A stretch of 64,000 nt of DNA, taken from the NCBI RefSeq assembly GCF_030161415.1, contig NZ_BSSU01000002.1:215094-279093 (forward strand). The letters are read 5' to 3'. This DNA comes from Thalassotalea eurytherma. GTDB taxonomy: Bacteria > Pseudomonadota > Gammaproteobacteria > Enterobacterales > Alteromonadaceae. A program made the translations under genes and the position numbers. Each line of letters opens with the position of its first letter. Position 1 is the first letter of the stretch. The notes below the pieces were generated by a model. It made no database searches. It worked only from the letters and a program-made list of their open reading frames with translations, and was not told the DNA's origin. Positions 54,161 through 62,913 of this stretch are shown here, piece after piece.

Positions 54161-55045
54161 ATGTCTAACCGTAAGAAAAAATATATGTCAATTTCAGGCA
54201 TGAATGTGATTAACCTGCCTGAAGATGAATTAAAAGCTAAAGCGAGAACAATTCTCGACGAAAAAATTCACGGAATTTCTTTCAGCCCTTATGGTGAAGG
54301 GCAAAAGCCAGGCGATAAAGTCACAATGATGCAAATCAATGAAAGGCTAAGTGTTATCGCCAACAACATACATTGGATTCGCAGTTTTTCTTGTACCAAG
54401 GGTAATGAACTTATTCCTGAAGCAGCTAAAGCAAAAGGTTTGAAAACGTTAGTGGGTGCATGGCTAAATGACGACTTAGAAAACAATGAGAAAGAAATAA
54501 CGAACTTAATTTCACTGGCTAAGGCAGGGTTTGTTGATGTCGCAGCTGTTGGCAACGAAGTACTCCTTCGAGAAGAGCTAAGTGAAGATCAACTTATTGA
54601 ATATTTAGTGCGTGTTAAGGCTGCTCTACCAGATATCCCTGTTGGCTATGTTGATGCTTACTATGAATTTGAAGATCACCCTAGGATAACGGAACAATGC
54701 GACGTAATTTTAGCTAATTGCTACCCTTTCTGGGAGGGATGTGCCCTTGAATACTCTATCTTATATATGAAAGATATGTTCAGACGGGCAACCAAAATAG
54801 CAAATGGCAAGAAAGTTATTATCACTGAAACCGGTTGGCCAGACCAAGGACCCAGTGAATGGGGGGCGGATCCAAGCTTTGTTAATGCAATGAAGTACTT
54901 TATTGGTACCTATCAATGGGCAGGTGAAGAAGATATCGACGTTTTCTATTTCTCATCATTCGATGAAAAATGGAAAGTAAAAGATGAAGGCGGTGTGGGT
55001 GCTCATTGGGGGCTATGGGACACACACGGAAACTATAAATATTAA
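54161..55045 (+). CDS. GH17 family beta-1,3-glucan hydrolase/transglycosylase 1
   Basis: A 294-residue cytoplasmic protein without signal peptide, forming a GH17-type TIM barrel. VAAVGNEVLLREEL carries the acid/base Glu133 and VIITETGWPDQGP carries the nucleophile Glu223. FSPYGEGQKPG at the start and WIRSFSCTKGNELI are also typical. It probably cuts or transglycosylates short beta-1,3-glucans before phosphorolysis. It lies 10 bases after the phosphorylase gene and is followed by a MITE that separates it from its paralogue. Confidence 0.85.
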   Translation: MSNRKKKYMSISGMNVINLPEDELKAKARTILDEKIHGISFSPYGEGQKPGDKVTMMQINERLSVIANNIHWIRSFSCTKGNELIPEAAKAKGLKTLVGAWLNDDLENNEKEITNLISLAKAGFVDVAAVGNEVLLREELSEDQLIEYLVRVKAALPDIPVGYVDAYYEFEDHPRITEQCDVILANCYPFWEGCALEYSILYMKDMFRRATKIANGKKVIITETGWPDQGPSEWGADPSFVNAMKYFIGTYQWAGEEDIDVFYFSSFDEKWKVKDEGGVGAHWGLWDTHGNYKY

Positions 55046-55051
55046 TAATTA

Positions 55052-55315
55052 GGGGCTGTTGACCTTTCATTTTAGCCTCTGCTTTAGGCTAATTTTGAAG
55101 ATAACAAGGCGAAAAGAGAGTAATGTAGTTGTTCTACCTTAACGATTTTCAACGATGTTAGGTTTAAAATTAGCCAAAGCCCTTTGGGTTGACTTGAAAA
55201 AGCGATATTCTTTGTTGCTTAAAGTGTATTTGGAGCAACCAAACATTACTTTAAGCGCCGCGAATCTCATCTTTTTCAAGGCAACAGAATTACAAAATGA
55301 AAGATCAACAGACCC
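55052..55315 (+). mobile_element. MITE copy 2 (264 bp), fuller form
   Basis: Terminal inverted repeats GGGGCTGTTGACCTTTCATTTT and, at the right end, the complement of GGGTCTGTTGATCTTTCATTTT differ at only two positions. TA flanks both ends (55050-55051, 55316-55317). It carries no transposase; a 62-residue ORF inside it has no independent support. It sits six bases after the first GH17 stop and ends 24 bases before the second GH17 start, so it is inserted inside the operon. Confidence 0.9.
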
Positions 55316-55339
55316 TAAATGTCGAGTTGGTGTAGAAGT

Positions 55340-56260
55340 ATGAGTAATGACAATGTACTGCCGTTTGCAACGGCAATCTGCTATTCAGGATATCGCGAAG
55401 GTCAAAACCCTAGAGAAGGTATTTACCCAAGCTATGAACAAGTAAAAGAAGACCTGTTGATTCTACATGATCAATGGTGTTATTTAAGACTTTACGATTG
55501 CGGGCCACATGCTGAAATCGTGCTAAATGTTATTGAGTCTGAACATTTAAATTTTAAACTTATGCTCGGTGCTGATATTGGCGCTGAACAAGTAAACCCT
55601 AATTGTCCTTGGGGCGCGCAATATAGTGACGATGAATTGGCTAAAAATGCCAAGGCTAATCAAGCACAAATTGAAAAACTCATTGAGCTAGCAAATGCAT
55701 ATCCTGAGATTATCTCAGCAGTTTCGATAGGTAACGAAGCAAGTGTTGATTGGACTGATCATTTAGTGCCTGTTGAACGATTAGTCGGCTATGCTCAACA
55801 AGTTAAAAACAATGTTAAGCAACCAGTAACTTTCTGCGAAAACTACGTACCTTGGTGTCAAAAGTTGCAGCCACTTGTTGAGGTGATTGACTTTATCTCA
55901 ATTCATACCTACCCGGCATGGGAATACCAAACCATTGAAACGGCGCTGGCTTACACCATCGAAAATTATCAAAGTGTTGCAAACGCCTATCCTGATAAGC
56001 AAATAGTTATCACCGAAGCTGGCTGGACAACCGCGTCAAATGGCAGAGGAATTGAGTGCTGGAATGCATCTCCTGAACTACAAGCTATTTATTACCAGCA
56101 ATTATTGGCTTGGAGCAAAGAAAACAAAATAACTACATTTATTTTCGAAGCCTTTGACGAACCATGGAAAGGCTCAGGTGATGACAATGAACCAGAAAAA
56201 CACTGGGGCTTATTCTATGTTGATCGTACCCCTAAACTGGTGATGAGAGAAACAGCATAA
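55340..56260 (+). CDS. GH17 family beta-1,3-glucan hydrolase/transglycosylase 2
   Basis: With the ATG at 55340 the protein has 306 residues, SNDNVLPFATAICYSGYREGQNPREGIYPSYEQVKEDLL being a normal GH17 start; an ORF at 55319 adds seven residues that arise next to the MITE end. AVSIGNEASVDWTD gives the acid/base Glu133 and VITEAGWTTASNG the nucleophile Glu226. No signal peptide. It is a distant paralogue of the first GH17 and likely acts on different chain lengths. A terminator follows at 56289. Confidence 0.87.
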   Translation: MSNDNVLPFATAICYSGYREGQNPREGIYPSYEQVKEDLLILHDQWCYLRLYDCGPHAEIVLNVIESEHLNFKLMLGADIGAEQVNPNCPWGAQYSDDELAKNAKANQAQIEKLIELANAYPEIISAVSIGNEASVDWTDHLVPVERLVGYAQQVKNNVKQPVTFCENYVPWCQKLQPLVEVIDFISIHTYPAWEYQTIETALAYTIENYQSVANAYPDKQIVITEAGWTTASNGRGIECWNASPELQAIYYQQLLAWSKENKITTFIFEAFDEPWKGSGDDNEPEKHWGLFYVDRTPKLVMRETA

Positions 56261-56288
56261 TCCTATAAATAATTTTAATTTAGCATAT

Positions 56289-56323
56289 AAAAAAGCTTTA
56301 CCTTGTCGGTAGAGCTTTTTTTA
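56289..56323 (+). terminator. Intrinsic terminator of the laminarin operon
   Basis: AAAGCTTTACC and GGTAGAGCTTT pair (one mismatch) around TTGTC and are followed by a T-run. Confidence 0.88.
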
Positions 56324-56381
56324 TCGTATTTCATGCCAAACAAAATAACTGGCGATTGAGCTACATCAATCGCCATCATAT

Positions 56382-59300
56382 TTACAGCGAATTTAAAAAT
56401 GCCATTAACGCGCTCTTATCTGCAGCGCTTAGCTCTTCAAAGGCTAACTTAGCATTCTCACCTTCGCCACCATGCCAAAGAATAGCTTCTTCAATAGTAC
56501 GTGCTCTGCCATCGTGTAAGAAGCCAACACGATTAATATCGCTAGCACTTTGTGACAACGACACTGAATCATTGGCTTTGTCATCCCTCACCATAACATC
56601 GACAGCGTGACCAAGGCCCCATAAAGGTGCTGTTCGCCATTCTGCGCCACTAGCACTACCTTCTGCGAGATTATCAGCTAAATCTTCTCCCATATCATGA
56701 AGCAACATATCAGTATATGGCGCTATTGATTGGTTGCGAAGTTCAGCCATAGGGTGAAAAACAGATGTCGTAAAACTTGGAGTATGACAAGAGGCACAAC
56801 CAATATTAGTAAAGATGTTCTCACCAGTTACTTCATCGTAGTCACGACGCGCTGGCACGCCAAGCAAGGCAACATATTTAGCTAATTTATTTAAGTTCTC
56901 ATCGCTGAGCTCCGCAATACTATCGCCACAATCTGTTTGTTCTGTGCCACAATCAGGTGTCGGTAATACTGAAGTAAGCACGCCAATATCGGTATTAAGC
57001 GCTGCTGCGATTTGATGAGTTAGGCTCGCTGTACTTGCTTTATAACCAAAACGACCAACACGTTTATCATTAGTCACTGGGTCAATCACCTCAGACACAC
57101 GCCCTGAAATCCCATCACCGTCAGCATCATCGGGATCAGCCAATGCTATAATGTCTGCTTCATTTACCGCTTCAAGTAAACCAAGCCCAACAAGTTGTGG
57201 TGCTATACGTGCAGAGAACTTAGCAGGCCTGCCTTGGGTAAACGTATAGTTTGGCGAACGTAAACCGTTTTCAAGCTCGGTCCACGCGGCTAAAGATACA
57301 CTGCCTTCAGAACTAGCACCGATGGCATGGTCAGCAACCTCAGGTTGCAAGACACTGCCTTTGTTCGGATCAGGCTCACCGTTTTCATCACCTATTTTAA
57401 AGACCCATTTATCAAGTGGTTCGCCAACATCTGAAACGAGTGCTCGGCCATTGCGAATATGGCAATTGGCACAAGATTGATTAATGTATCTAGGACCTGC
57501 TTTTCCAATTTGTTCGGTCCAAATAATATTATCGTGGCGCTCATCATGCTCACCCGTTTCAAAATTTGTATGATGCACTCGCCTTCCTTCAACCCAAGGT
57601 TGCGCATTACCCGGACTCATATTGGTCGCCATGCCCATAAAGCGACCAGCAGGCTCCTTACTATAGTTATAGCCAAGTGATGTATCGCCACCAATTAAAC
57701 CTTTTTGAGGTATCGGGTAGCTATCATCATATTCATTTCTATCCCACTCAAATGGATGCACACCCGGCTGCCCAGTTAAATATAAAAATGTAGTTCCGTA
57801 ATAATTTAATCTTGTGCCAGCAGGTGGTGAAAGTAAAAACTGACTCGCTTCAAATTCCATTCGACGACCGGTACTAAGTGGAATGATTGGTCCATTAGAT
57901 TGCCACTCGTCTACAATATCTAACGTGTATTTAAATTGATGTCCTTCATCGCTAATCTTTTCAAAATTATCATCCCACGTACCTTGACCAACATATACCG
58001 TCCCCGTTTCTGTTGGGCTAACCTTTTCTTCTTCTTTCTGTGGGTTGAAATTGAACTGGCCGGTTGTTGTAATACCGTTATACCAAACCCGAAACTCTCG
58101 CGCTCCAAGCTCAGCTTCAGTGATCCACGTTACTTTAATTAAGCTTTGACCTAGCGGCGTATAATCTTCAAGTTGAATGCGAGCGGTACGATATTGCCAA
58201 TAATGCGCGAGAAAGTGATCGTAATGATCTTGGAAAGTAATGTCTTTTGCATGGCGATCACGTCCGCGATCTGCAATACGAGTCACAGCAACACCGTCAC
58301 TACGAACAAAAGATGCGATCGGAGCTAGCTCAGTAGCATTGTTAAATAATGAAACGAAATCACCAACAAGTCCTAATTCTATAGTGTGCCAAAGCTCACC
58401 ATTACCAAGTGTTTGTCCAGGCGCTTCATCACCAACAAAAAAGTATAAAGGACGATTATCATAGGTGACTTGCTCACTACCATCGTCACGAATAATAGTC
58501 GATAAATTTGCAACACCTGAAGGTACGTCATCTGATAATAGCAGTGGTGGCCAATTTCCAGCACAACCATCATTACAACTACTTGAGCTTGTCCCTAAAT
58601 CGTTGTCAAAAACATACAAACTAAAACCAGGCTTAATTGAATCTTTACCCCCGACGAGTATATTGTTTTCAGACGTTACTTCTTCTAGTGGTTCAACGAC
58701 TGTGCAGCCATCAATATCTACTACATCACCTTCAAGTGTGCTCGGGCAGCTATCAGCGCTATCATCTACACCGTCGCCGTCACTATCAGGGCAACCTATA
58801 TCGTTAACCGATAAACCAACGGCTGTGTCAGGGCAAACATCTATTGTGTCTCCTACACCGTCAAAATCCTGATCATCAATTTGTGCTAGCAATAACCAGT
58901 TAAGATTAAAATCACCAGTAATAATGGTTACTCTAAGCGTGTGCTCGCCGGCAGACAAAGCAATAGAACCAATACTTTCAGTGGAGTAGGTTTGCCAACC
59001 ACCGGTGTTTGGCAACGAATCCGATTCAATTTGTTGGTCGCCAATATTAATACGAAACCTACCATTGCCAACTTCAGAGGCAACACGCGCATCAATTTGA
59101 TATGTCGCTGCTGATGACTCAAAAGTGTACTCTAACCATTCGTCAGCTACCGTCCAGCCAACATTATATTCACCATTGGTATCTGTGGTTGCTTCAATGT
59201 CTACGTTGTCATTTCTATATTGGCCCCCCGTATTACCAACGTCTGAATCACTATAATTGCCATAATCTTGCGCCTGTATCGTGATACTTTCGATCACTGG

Positions 59301-59690
59301 AATTGGCGCTAAGACAATCACTAAACGAGTCACTTGCGCCTCGTTACCAGCATCATCTGTCGCAACATATGTGAGTTGATATTCGCCAGCCTGATTTGTA
59401 TCAACACTACCCGTTACCTCAACATCAACATTCGTATCAACATTGTCAGTAGCTGAAACGCCTGGATCATCAAACGATGCCCCATGTTCTAGTTCTATTG
59501 TCGCTTCACCAATTAACGCAATAACTGGTGCTATTGTATCCGGGGTTACCGTTGGCGTTGATGGTTGAACAACAGTCGTTGTTTCTCCACCACCGCCGCC
59601 ACAGGCACTAAGCGTAACCAATGCAAGCATCCATAGGCTCGCACGCACCCTTCCACCGACCCGCGTATGGGTCAAAGAAATGAATTTCAT
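56382..59690 (-). CDS. CBM6 / di-haem oxidoreductase composite lipoprotein
   Basis: A 1102-residue lipoprotein (LSACGGGGG, lipid Cys about residue 30). In order: Ig-like DUF5011 domain (about 53-128), CBM6 domain (about 135-270), TSP3-type Ca2+ repeats (DQDFDGVGD and DSDGDGVDD, about 272-330), a YxFWYxxD-type secreted repeat domain (about 340-440, [12 protein letters not shown] and [17 protein letters not shown]), then a di-haem oxidoreductase domain (about 490-1102) with two haem c sites, CANCH (740-744) and CASCH (965-969). The fusion of glycan binding and di-haem domains suggests a surface redox enzyme acting on a polysaccharide or its products. Its electron partner is unknown. Confidence 0.82.
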   Translation of the reverse strand: MKFISLTHTRVGGRVRASLWMLALVTLSACGGGGGETTTVVQPSTPTVTPDTIAPVIALIGEATIELEHGASFDDPGVSATDNVDTNVDVEVTGSVDTNQAGEYQLTYVATDDAGNEAQVTRLVIVLAPIPVIESITIQAQDYGNYSDSDVGNTGGQYRNDNVDIEATTDTNGEYNVGWTVADEWLEYTFESSAATYQIDARVASEVGNGRFRINIGDQQIESDSLPNTGGWQTYSTESIGSIALSAGEHTLRVTIITGDFNLNWLLLAQIDDQDFDGVGDTIDVCPDTAVGLSVNDIGCPDSDGDGVDDSADSCPSTLEGDVVDIDGCTVVEPLEEVTSENNILVGGKDSIKPGFSLYVFDNDLGTSSSSCNDGCAGNWPPLLLSDDVPSGVANLSTIIRDDGSEQVTYDNRPLYFFVGDEAPGQTLGNGELWHTIELGLVGDFVSLFNNATELAPIASFVRSDGVAVTRIADRGRDRHAKDITFQDHYDHFLAHYWQYRTARIQLEDYTPLGQSLIKVTWITEAELGAREFRVWYNGITTTGQFNFNPQKEEEKVSPTETGTVYVGQGTWDDNFEKISDEGHQFKYTLDIVDEWQSNGPIIPLSTGRRMEFEASQFLLSPPAGTRLNYYGTTFLYLTGQPGVHPFEWDRNEYDDSYPIPQKGLIGGDTSLGYNYSKEPAGRFMGMATNMSPGNAQPWVEGRRVHHTNFETGEHDERHDNIIWTEQIGKAGPRYINQSCANCHIRNGRALVSDVGEPLDKWVFKIGDENGEPDPNKGSVLQPEVADHAIGASSEGSVSLAAWTELENGLRSPNYTFTQGRPAKFSARIAPQLVGLGLLEAVNEADIIALADPDDADGDGISGRVSEVIDPVTNDKRVGRFGYKASTASLTHQIAAALNTDIGVLTSVLPTPDCGTEQTDCGDSIAELSDENLNKLAKYVALLGVPARRDYDEVTGENIFTNIGCASCHTPSFTTSVFHPMAELRNQSIAPYTDMLLHDMGEDLADNLAEGSASGAEWRTAPLWGLGHAVDVMVRDDKANDSVSLSQSASDINRVGFLHDGRARTIEEAILWHGGEGENAKLAFEELSAADKSALMAFLNSL

Positions 59691-59758
59691 TCTAAACCTT
59701 TAAAAATTGTTGTTTTCTGGAAAATAAAACACACGTTTTATAAATAAACGCCATGAAG

Positions 59759-59789
59759 AAAAATGCCACTGCATTGCAGTGGCATTTTT
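59759..59789. terminator. Intrinsic terminator after the TonB receptor gene
   Basis: AAAAATGCCACTGC and GCAGTGGCATTTTT form a perfect 14-bp stem around ATT. On the minus strand it ends the TonB-receptor message. Confidence 0.92.
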
Positions 59790-59794
59790 AGGTG

Positions 59795-62700
59795 TTAAAA
59801 CTTAATACGCCCGCCGAGCGCGTAACGGCTACCGTATTGACGAGCAAATAAGAATTGCTCCTCGTAACGACCGTACCCTTGCTCAGTTTCGTTATTAATA
59901 TTTACACCTTCAAAGAAGATAGTAATGTTTTCAGTGATGTCGTAATTAACACTCACATCCCATTGACCATATTCTTTTGCGTATTGTGGTGGTGTATCTA
60001 TAACCGTACCCTGCGCTTGGCCTAAACCAATCAGGTAAGAATCACGCCATGAGTACGTTGCTTTAACAGATAAGCCATCTAAGTCGTAGAACATTTGAAA
60101 GTTAGCTGAATCACTCAAACCTGGAAGAACAGGCTGTTCTGCGTAAATAGCAGGATCATACTCAACATCGCCGTCAACAAAGGTAGCGTTTAATGCGACA
60201 CCAAAGCCAGACTCACCAAAAAGGTGTTGAACAGCAAACTCTGCACCTTGTACCGTGCGCTTATCAACGTTTTCAGGTGAATTAATACTCCAAATCAGTA
60301 ATGGATCTGTTGCTGCATCAGCTTCTATAGCGCCATCGGCATTACCATGACCATTGACAAGCATTTGCTGGAATATCGCAGAATCAGTGGCAATTTCACC
60401 ACGTTGTTCTATCTGGTTAACGGCTTGATTCCAACGTTCACCTTGGTAGATGTCGTGCACACCATCTAAGGTTTGATCAAAGGGTGAATTAGCAATCCAG
60501 TCATCCACATCTTTTTGGAATAAACCAAGAGACACGTAACTACCTTGCTCATAATAGTATTCAACAGATAAATCTAAGTTTGTTGACAGGAATGGTTTCA
60601 ACGCAGTATTACCGCGAGCACCTGTTCTAGCACCAATTTTTGGACTACCTGTATAAGAAATACCTCCAAGTAAGTTGCCTAAACCTGCACGTGTCATTGA
60701 CTTACCCCATGATAAACGAGCAACAACGTCATCCGTTAAATCAAATTTAAAATCAATCATTGGCAACCAAACATCATATGACGCAGAGTTTGAGGTTGCG
60801 ACAGCATCGTCTTGGTAAAGTGTAATCCACTCACCAGCAGACACCCAGTTTACTTGCATCGGAATACTATCTTCTGAAGGGCTAACAACATCTGTGGTTT
60901 CATAACGCAAACCTGCATTAACAGAAACATAGATATCACCTAACTCAAATTCCCAATCCGTTTGCACGTAGAAGCTATCGGTATTTTCTTCAACTCGACT
61001 CATAGTGTCTTGTGCATAGTACGGGTCAGTGTAATAGGCATTGTCACCAAGAATTTCTTCAGTTAATACCGCTAACTGTCGCGATACCGCTTCATCATAG
61101 TCATAGGTGTAAAAATAGTTAGGCGACAAACCAGAGCCACCGCCAGAGAACTGGTCTAAGAAATCGCCAGTATCGTGAACGGTGAACATGTCATCAGGAA
61201 AGATAGCGGTAAAGCTTGGGTTAAAACCAGGGCCACCACGTAATCCACTCCAACCATTTCTGCCCGATAGTGATTGTTCAGTGCGTGCAGCACCAAATTT
61301 CACTTGTGTTAAATATTCGTAGTCTGTTGCCCACGCAAAGTGTAGTTGCAGCTGTTCAATTTCAGACTTACCAGGTGTATGAAGAAACTGACTAAAGTTA
61401 GAATCTATTTCACTTGCCATTAACTGGTTAGTGCCGTTATCCCAGTTGATAGTGTAATGAGGAATTTCACCACTGGTAAAATCATAAACTTTCGACACTA
61501 ACTTATCAGAACCCAAGATCACTTGACCTTGGCTGCCACTACCTTTGTCGGCGCCATTGTCCACTTCACTGGTTGAGTCGTGATAATCGATTTCCATGTT
61601 AAAGCTATCAGTTATTTGCCAATTAACATTGAAACCTATCGATTTAGAGTCAACGTCAGTTGTCCCTTTACTTGAGGTAAATGAACCATCGTCACCGGCA
61701 ATATCGGCGTAAATTGCCGTACCGTTTTGGTCTAGCTCATAACCAATAATATTTGAGCCAAAGTTATTCCAAATACCCCAACCAAAAGACTCGACAGCTG
61801 TCGTTGCCTGGCTAGCAGTATAGTCAGCAGTAAATGTTAAGTTTTCTGTCGGTGCGTATTGCAAAGTTAACTGGCCGTTATTACGTTCACGACGGATATC
61901 TTCATAACCGTAGTTCAAGTCTTTAGGAAAAAAGTGAGCGCCAATACGTTCGCCATTTTCATCAATCGCTCGAGGATCTATAGCACGCGTATCGTCTAAT
62001 GTCGGTAATCGACCAATACCTTGCTCTTGTGCAACAATTTCACCTAAGTCGTTTGGACCATATAAAACTTCACCATATTGCCAACCTTGAATGTTAGCCT
62101 GTTGCTTTTGAAAGTCGCGACGTTGATGTGAAAAGCTCAATGACACACCAAAGGTATCATCTAACATAGTGCTACTCACAACACCGGCAATTTCAGGTGT
62201 TACGTCGTCATACTTGACGTTTGACTCATCATATATCCCTTTTGCCATAAATGACCCTTGTGTACCTGGGTTATTCAATGGTTTTGTTGAGACGATATTT
62301 ACCGTAGCACCTAAGCCACCTGTAGGTGTTTCGGCACGCGCAGATTTTTGAATCTCTAGTGCACTTACACCTTCTGATGATAAGTTTTCAAACGCGAATG
62401 AGCGGGTAAAACCTGTACCAGGCATTTGGCGCCCATTTAACGTAACTAAGTTAAATTCAGGACCAAAGCCACGAACGGTAATTTCACTACCTTCACCATT
62501 TGAACGGCTTACCGAAACACCTGTAATACGGCCTAATGATTCAGCTAAGTTAGTGTCAGGGAATTTACCCATTTCTTCGGCTGAAATCGCGTCCATAATG
62601 CCATCGGCATCACGTTTTAGATCCATTGAGCGAATCATACTGCCACGAATACCGCGAACCTCAATCACTTCGACTTCAGGCTCAGCTGTTTCTTGCTCAC

Positions 62701-62800
62701 TCTCCTGAGCAATTACATAGTTAGGCACTAGCATTGAAGAACCAAGTGCTAACAATACTGACAGAGATATTTTATTTCTTTTCAAGTTCATCTTATTCAC
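59795..62800 (-). CDS. TonB-dependent receptor (laminarin locus)
   Basis: A 1001-residue outer-membrane transporter. Signal peptide (ISLSVLLALGSSMLVPNYVIAQ), a TonB-box-like VEVIEVRGIRGSMIRSM (about 42-58), plug domain with ISAEEMGKFPDTNLAESLGRITGVSVSR and ITVRGFGPEFNLVTLNGRQMPG, then a large barrel ending in ARQYGSRYALGGRIKF with the terminal Phe needed for BAM recognition. This is the TonB-Xanth-Caul class, common for oligosaccharide uptake. It lies next to a carbohydrate-binding protein and the di-haem lipoprotein on the same strand; substrate laminarin oligosaccharides is inferred from context. Confidence 0.95.
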   Translation of the reverse strand: MNKMNLKRNKISLSVLLALGSSMLVPNYVIAQESEQETAEPEVEVIEVRGIRGSMIRSMDLKRDADGIMDAISAEEMGKFPDTNLAESLGRITGVSVSRSNGEGSEITVRGFGPEFNLVTLNGRQMPGTGFTRSFAFENLSSEGVSALEIQKSARAETPTGGLGATVNIVSTKPLNNPGTQGSFMAKGIYDESNVKYDDVTPEIAGVVSSTMLDDTFGVSLSFSHQRRDFQKQQANIQGWQYGEVLYGPNDLGEIVAQEQGIGRLPTLDDTRAIDPRAIDENGERIGAHFFPKDLNYGYEDIRRERNNGQLTLQYAPTENLTFTADYTASQATTAVESFGWGIWNNFGSNIIGYELDQNGTAIYADIAGDDGSFTSSKGTTDVDSKSIGFNVNWQITDSFNMEIDYHDSTSEVDNGADKGSGSQGQVILGSDKLVSKVYDFTSGEIPHYTINWDNGTNQLMASEIDSNFSQFLHTPGKSEIEQLQLHFAWATDYEYLTQVKFGAARTEQSLSGRNGWSGLRGGPGFNPSFTAIFPDDMFTVHDTGDFLDQFSGGGSGLSPNYFYTYDYDEAVSRQLAVLTEEILGDNAYYTDPYYAQDTMSRVEENTDSFYVQTDWEFELGDIYVSVNAGLRYETTDVVSPSEDSIPMQVNWVSAGEWITLYQDDAVATSNSASYDVWLPMIDFKFDLTDDVVARLSWGKSMTRAGLGNLLGGISYTGSPKIGARTGARGNTALKPFLSTNLDLSVEYYYEQGSYVSLGLFQKDVDDWIANSPFDQTLDGVHDIYQGERWNQAVNQIEQRGEIATDSAIFQQMLVNGHGNADGAIEADAATDPLLIWSINSPENVDKRTVQGAEFAVQHLFGESGFGVALNATFVDGDVEYDPAIYAEQPVLPGLSDSANFQMFYDLDGLSVKATYSWRDSYLIGLGQAQGTVIDTPPQYAKEYGQWDVSVNYDITENITIFFEGVNINNETEQGYGRYEEQFLFARQYGSRYALGGRIKF

Positions 62801-62913
62801 AATGACCTTCTTATTTTTATCTGGCTCTTTGATGACCCAATTGAATCATCAAAGAGTATTTTTGATATCAACAAACAATGTTTAATTGTTGTTACGCGTC
62901 AAGTTTGCCACTT

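Noticed and set aside
55155..55343. 62-residue ORF inside the MITE
   Set aside because: It lies within the repeat, has no ribosome-binding site, and is not supported by the shorter copy at 40.9 kb.
58465..58872. 135-residue ORF on the plus strand within the CBM6/di-haem gene
   Set aside because: It is the antisense shadow of the TSP3 and secreted-repeat coding part; composition is Ser/Thr/Pro rich as expected of a shadow frame.
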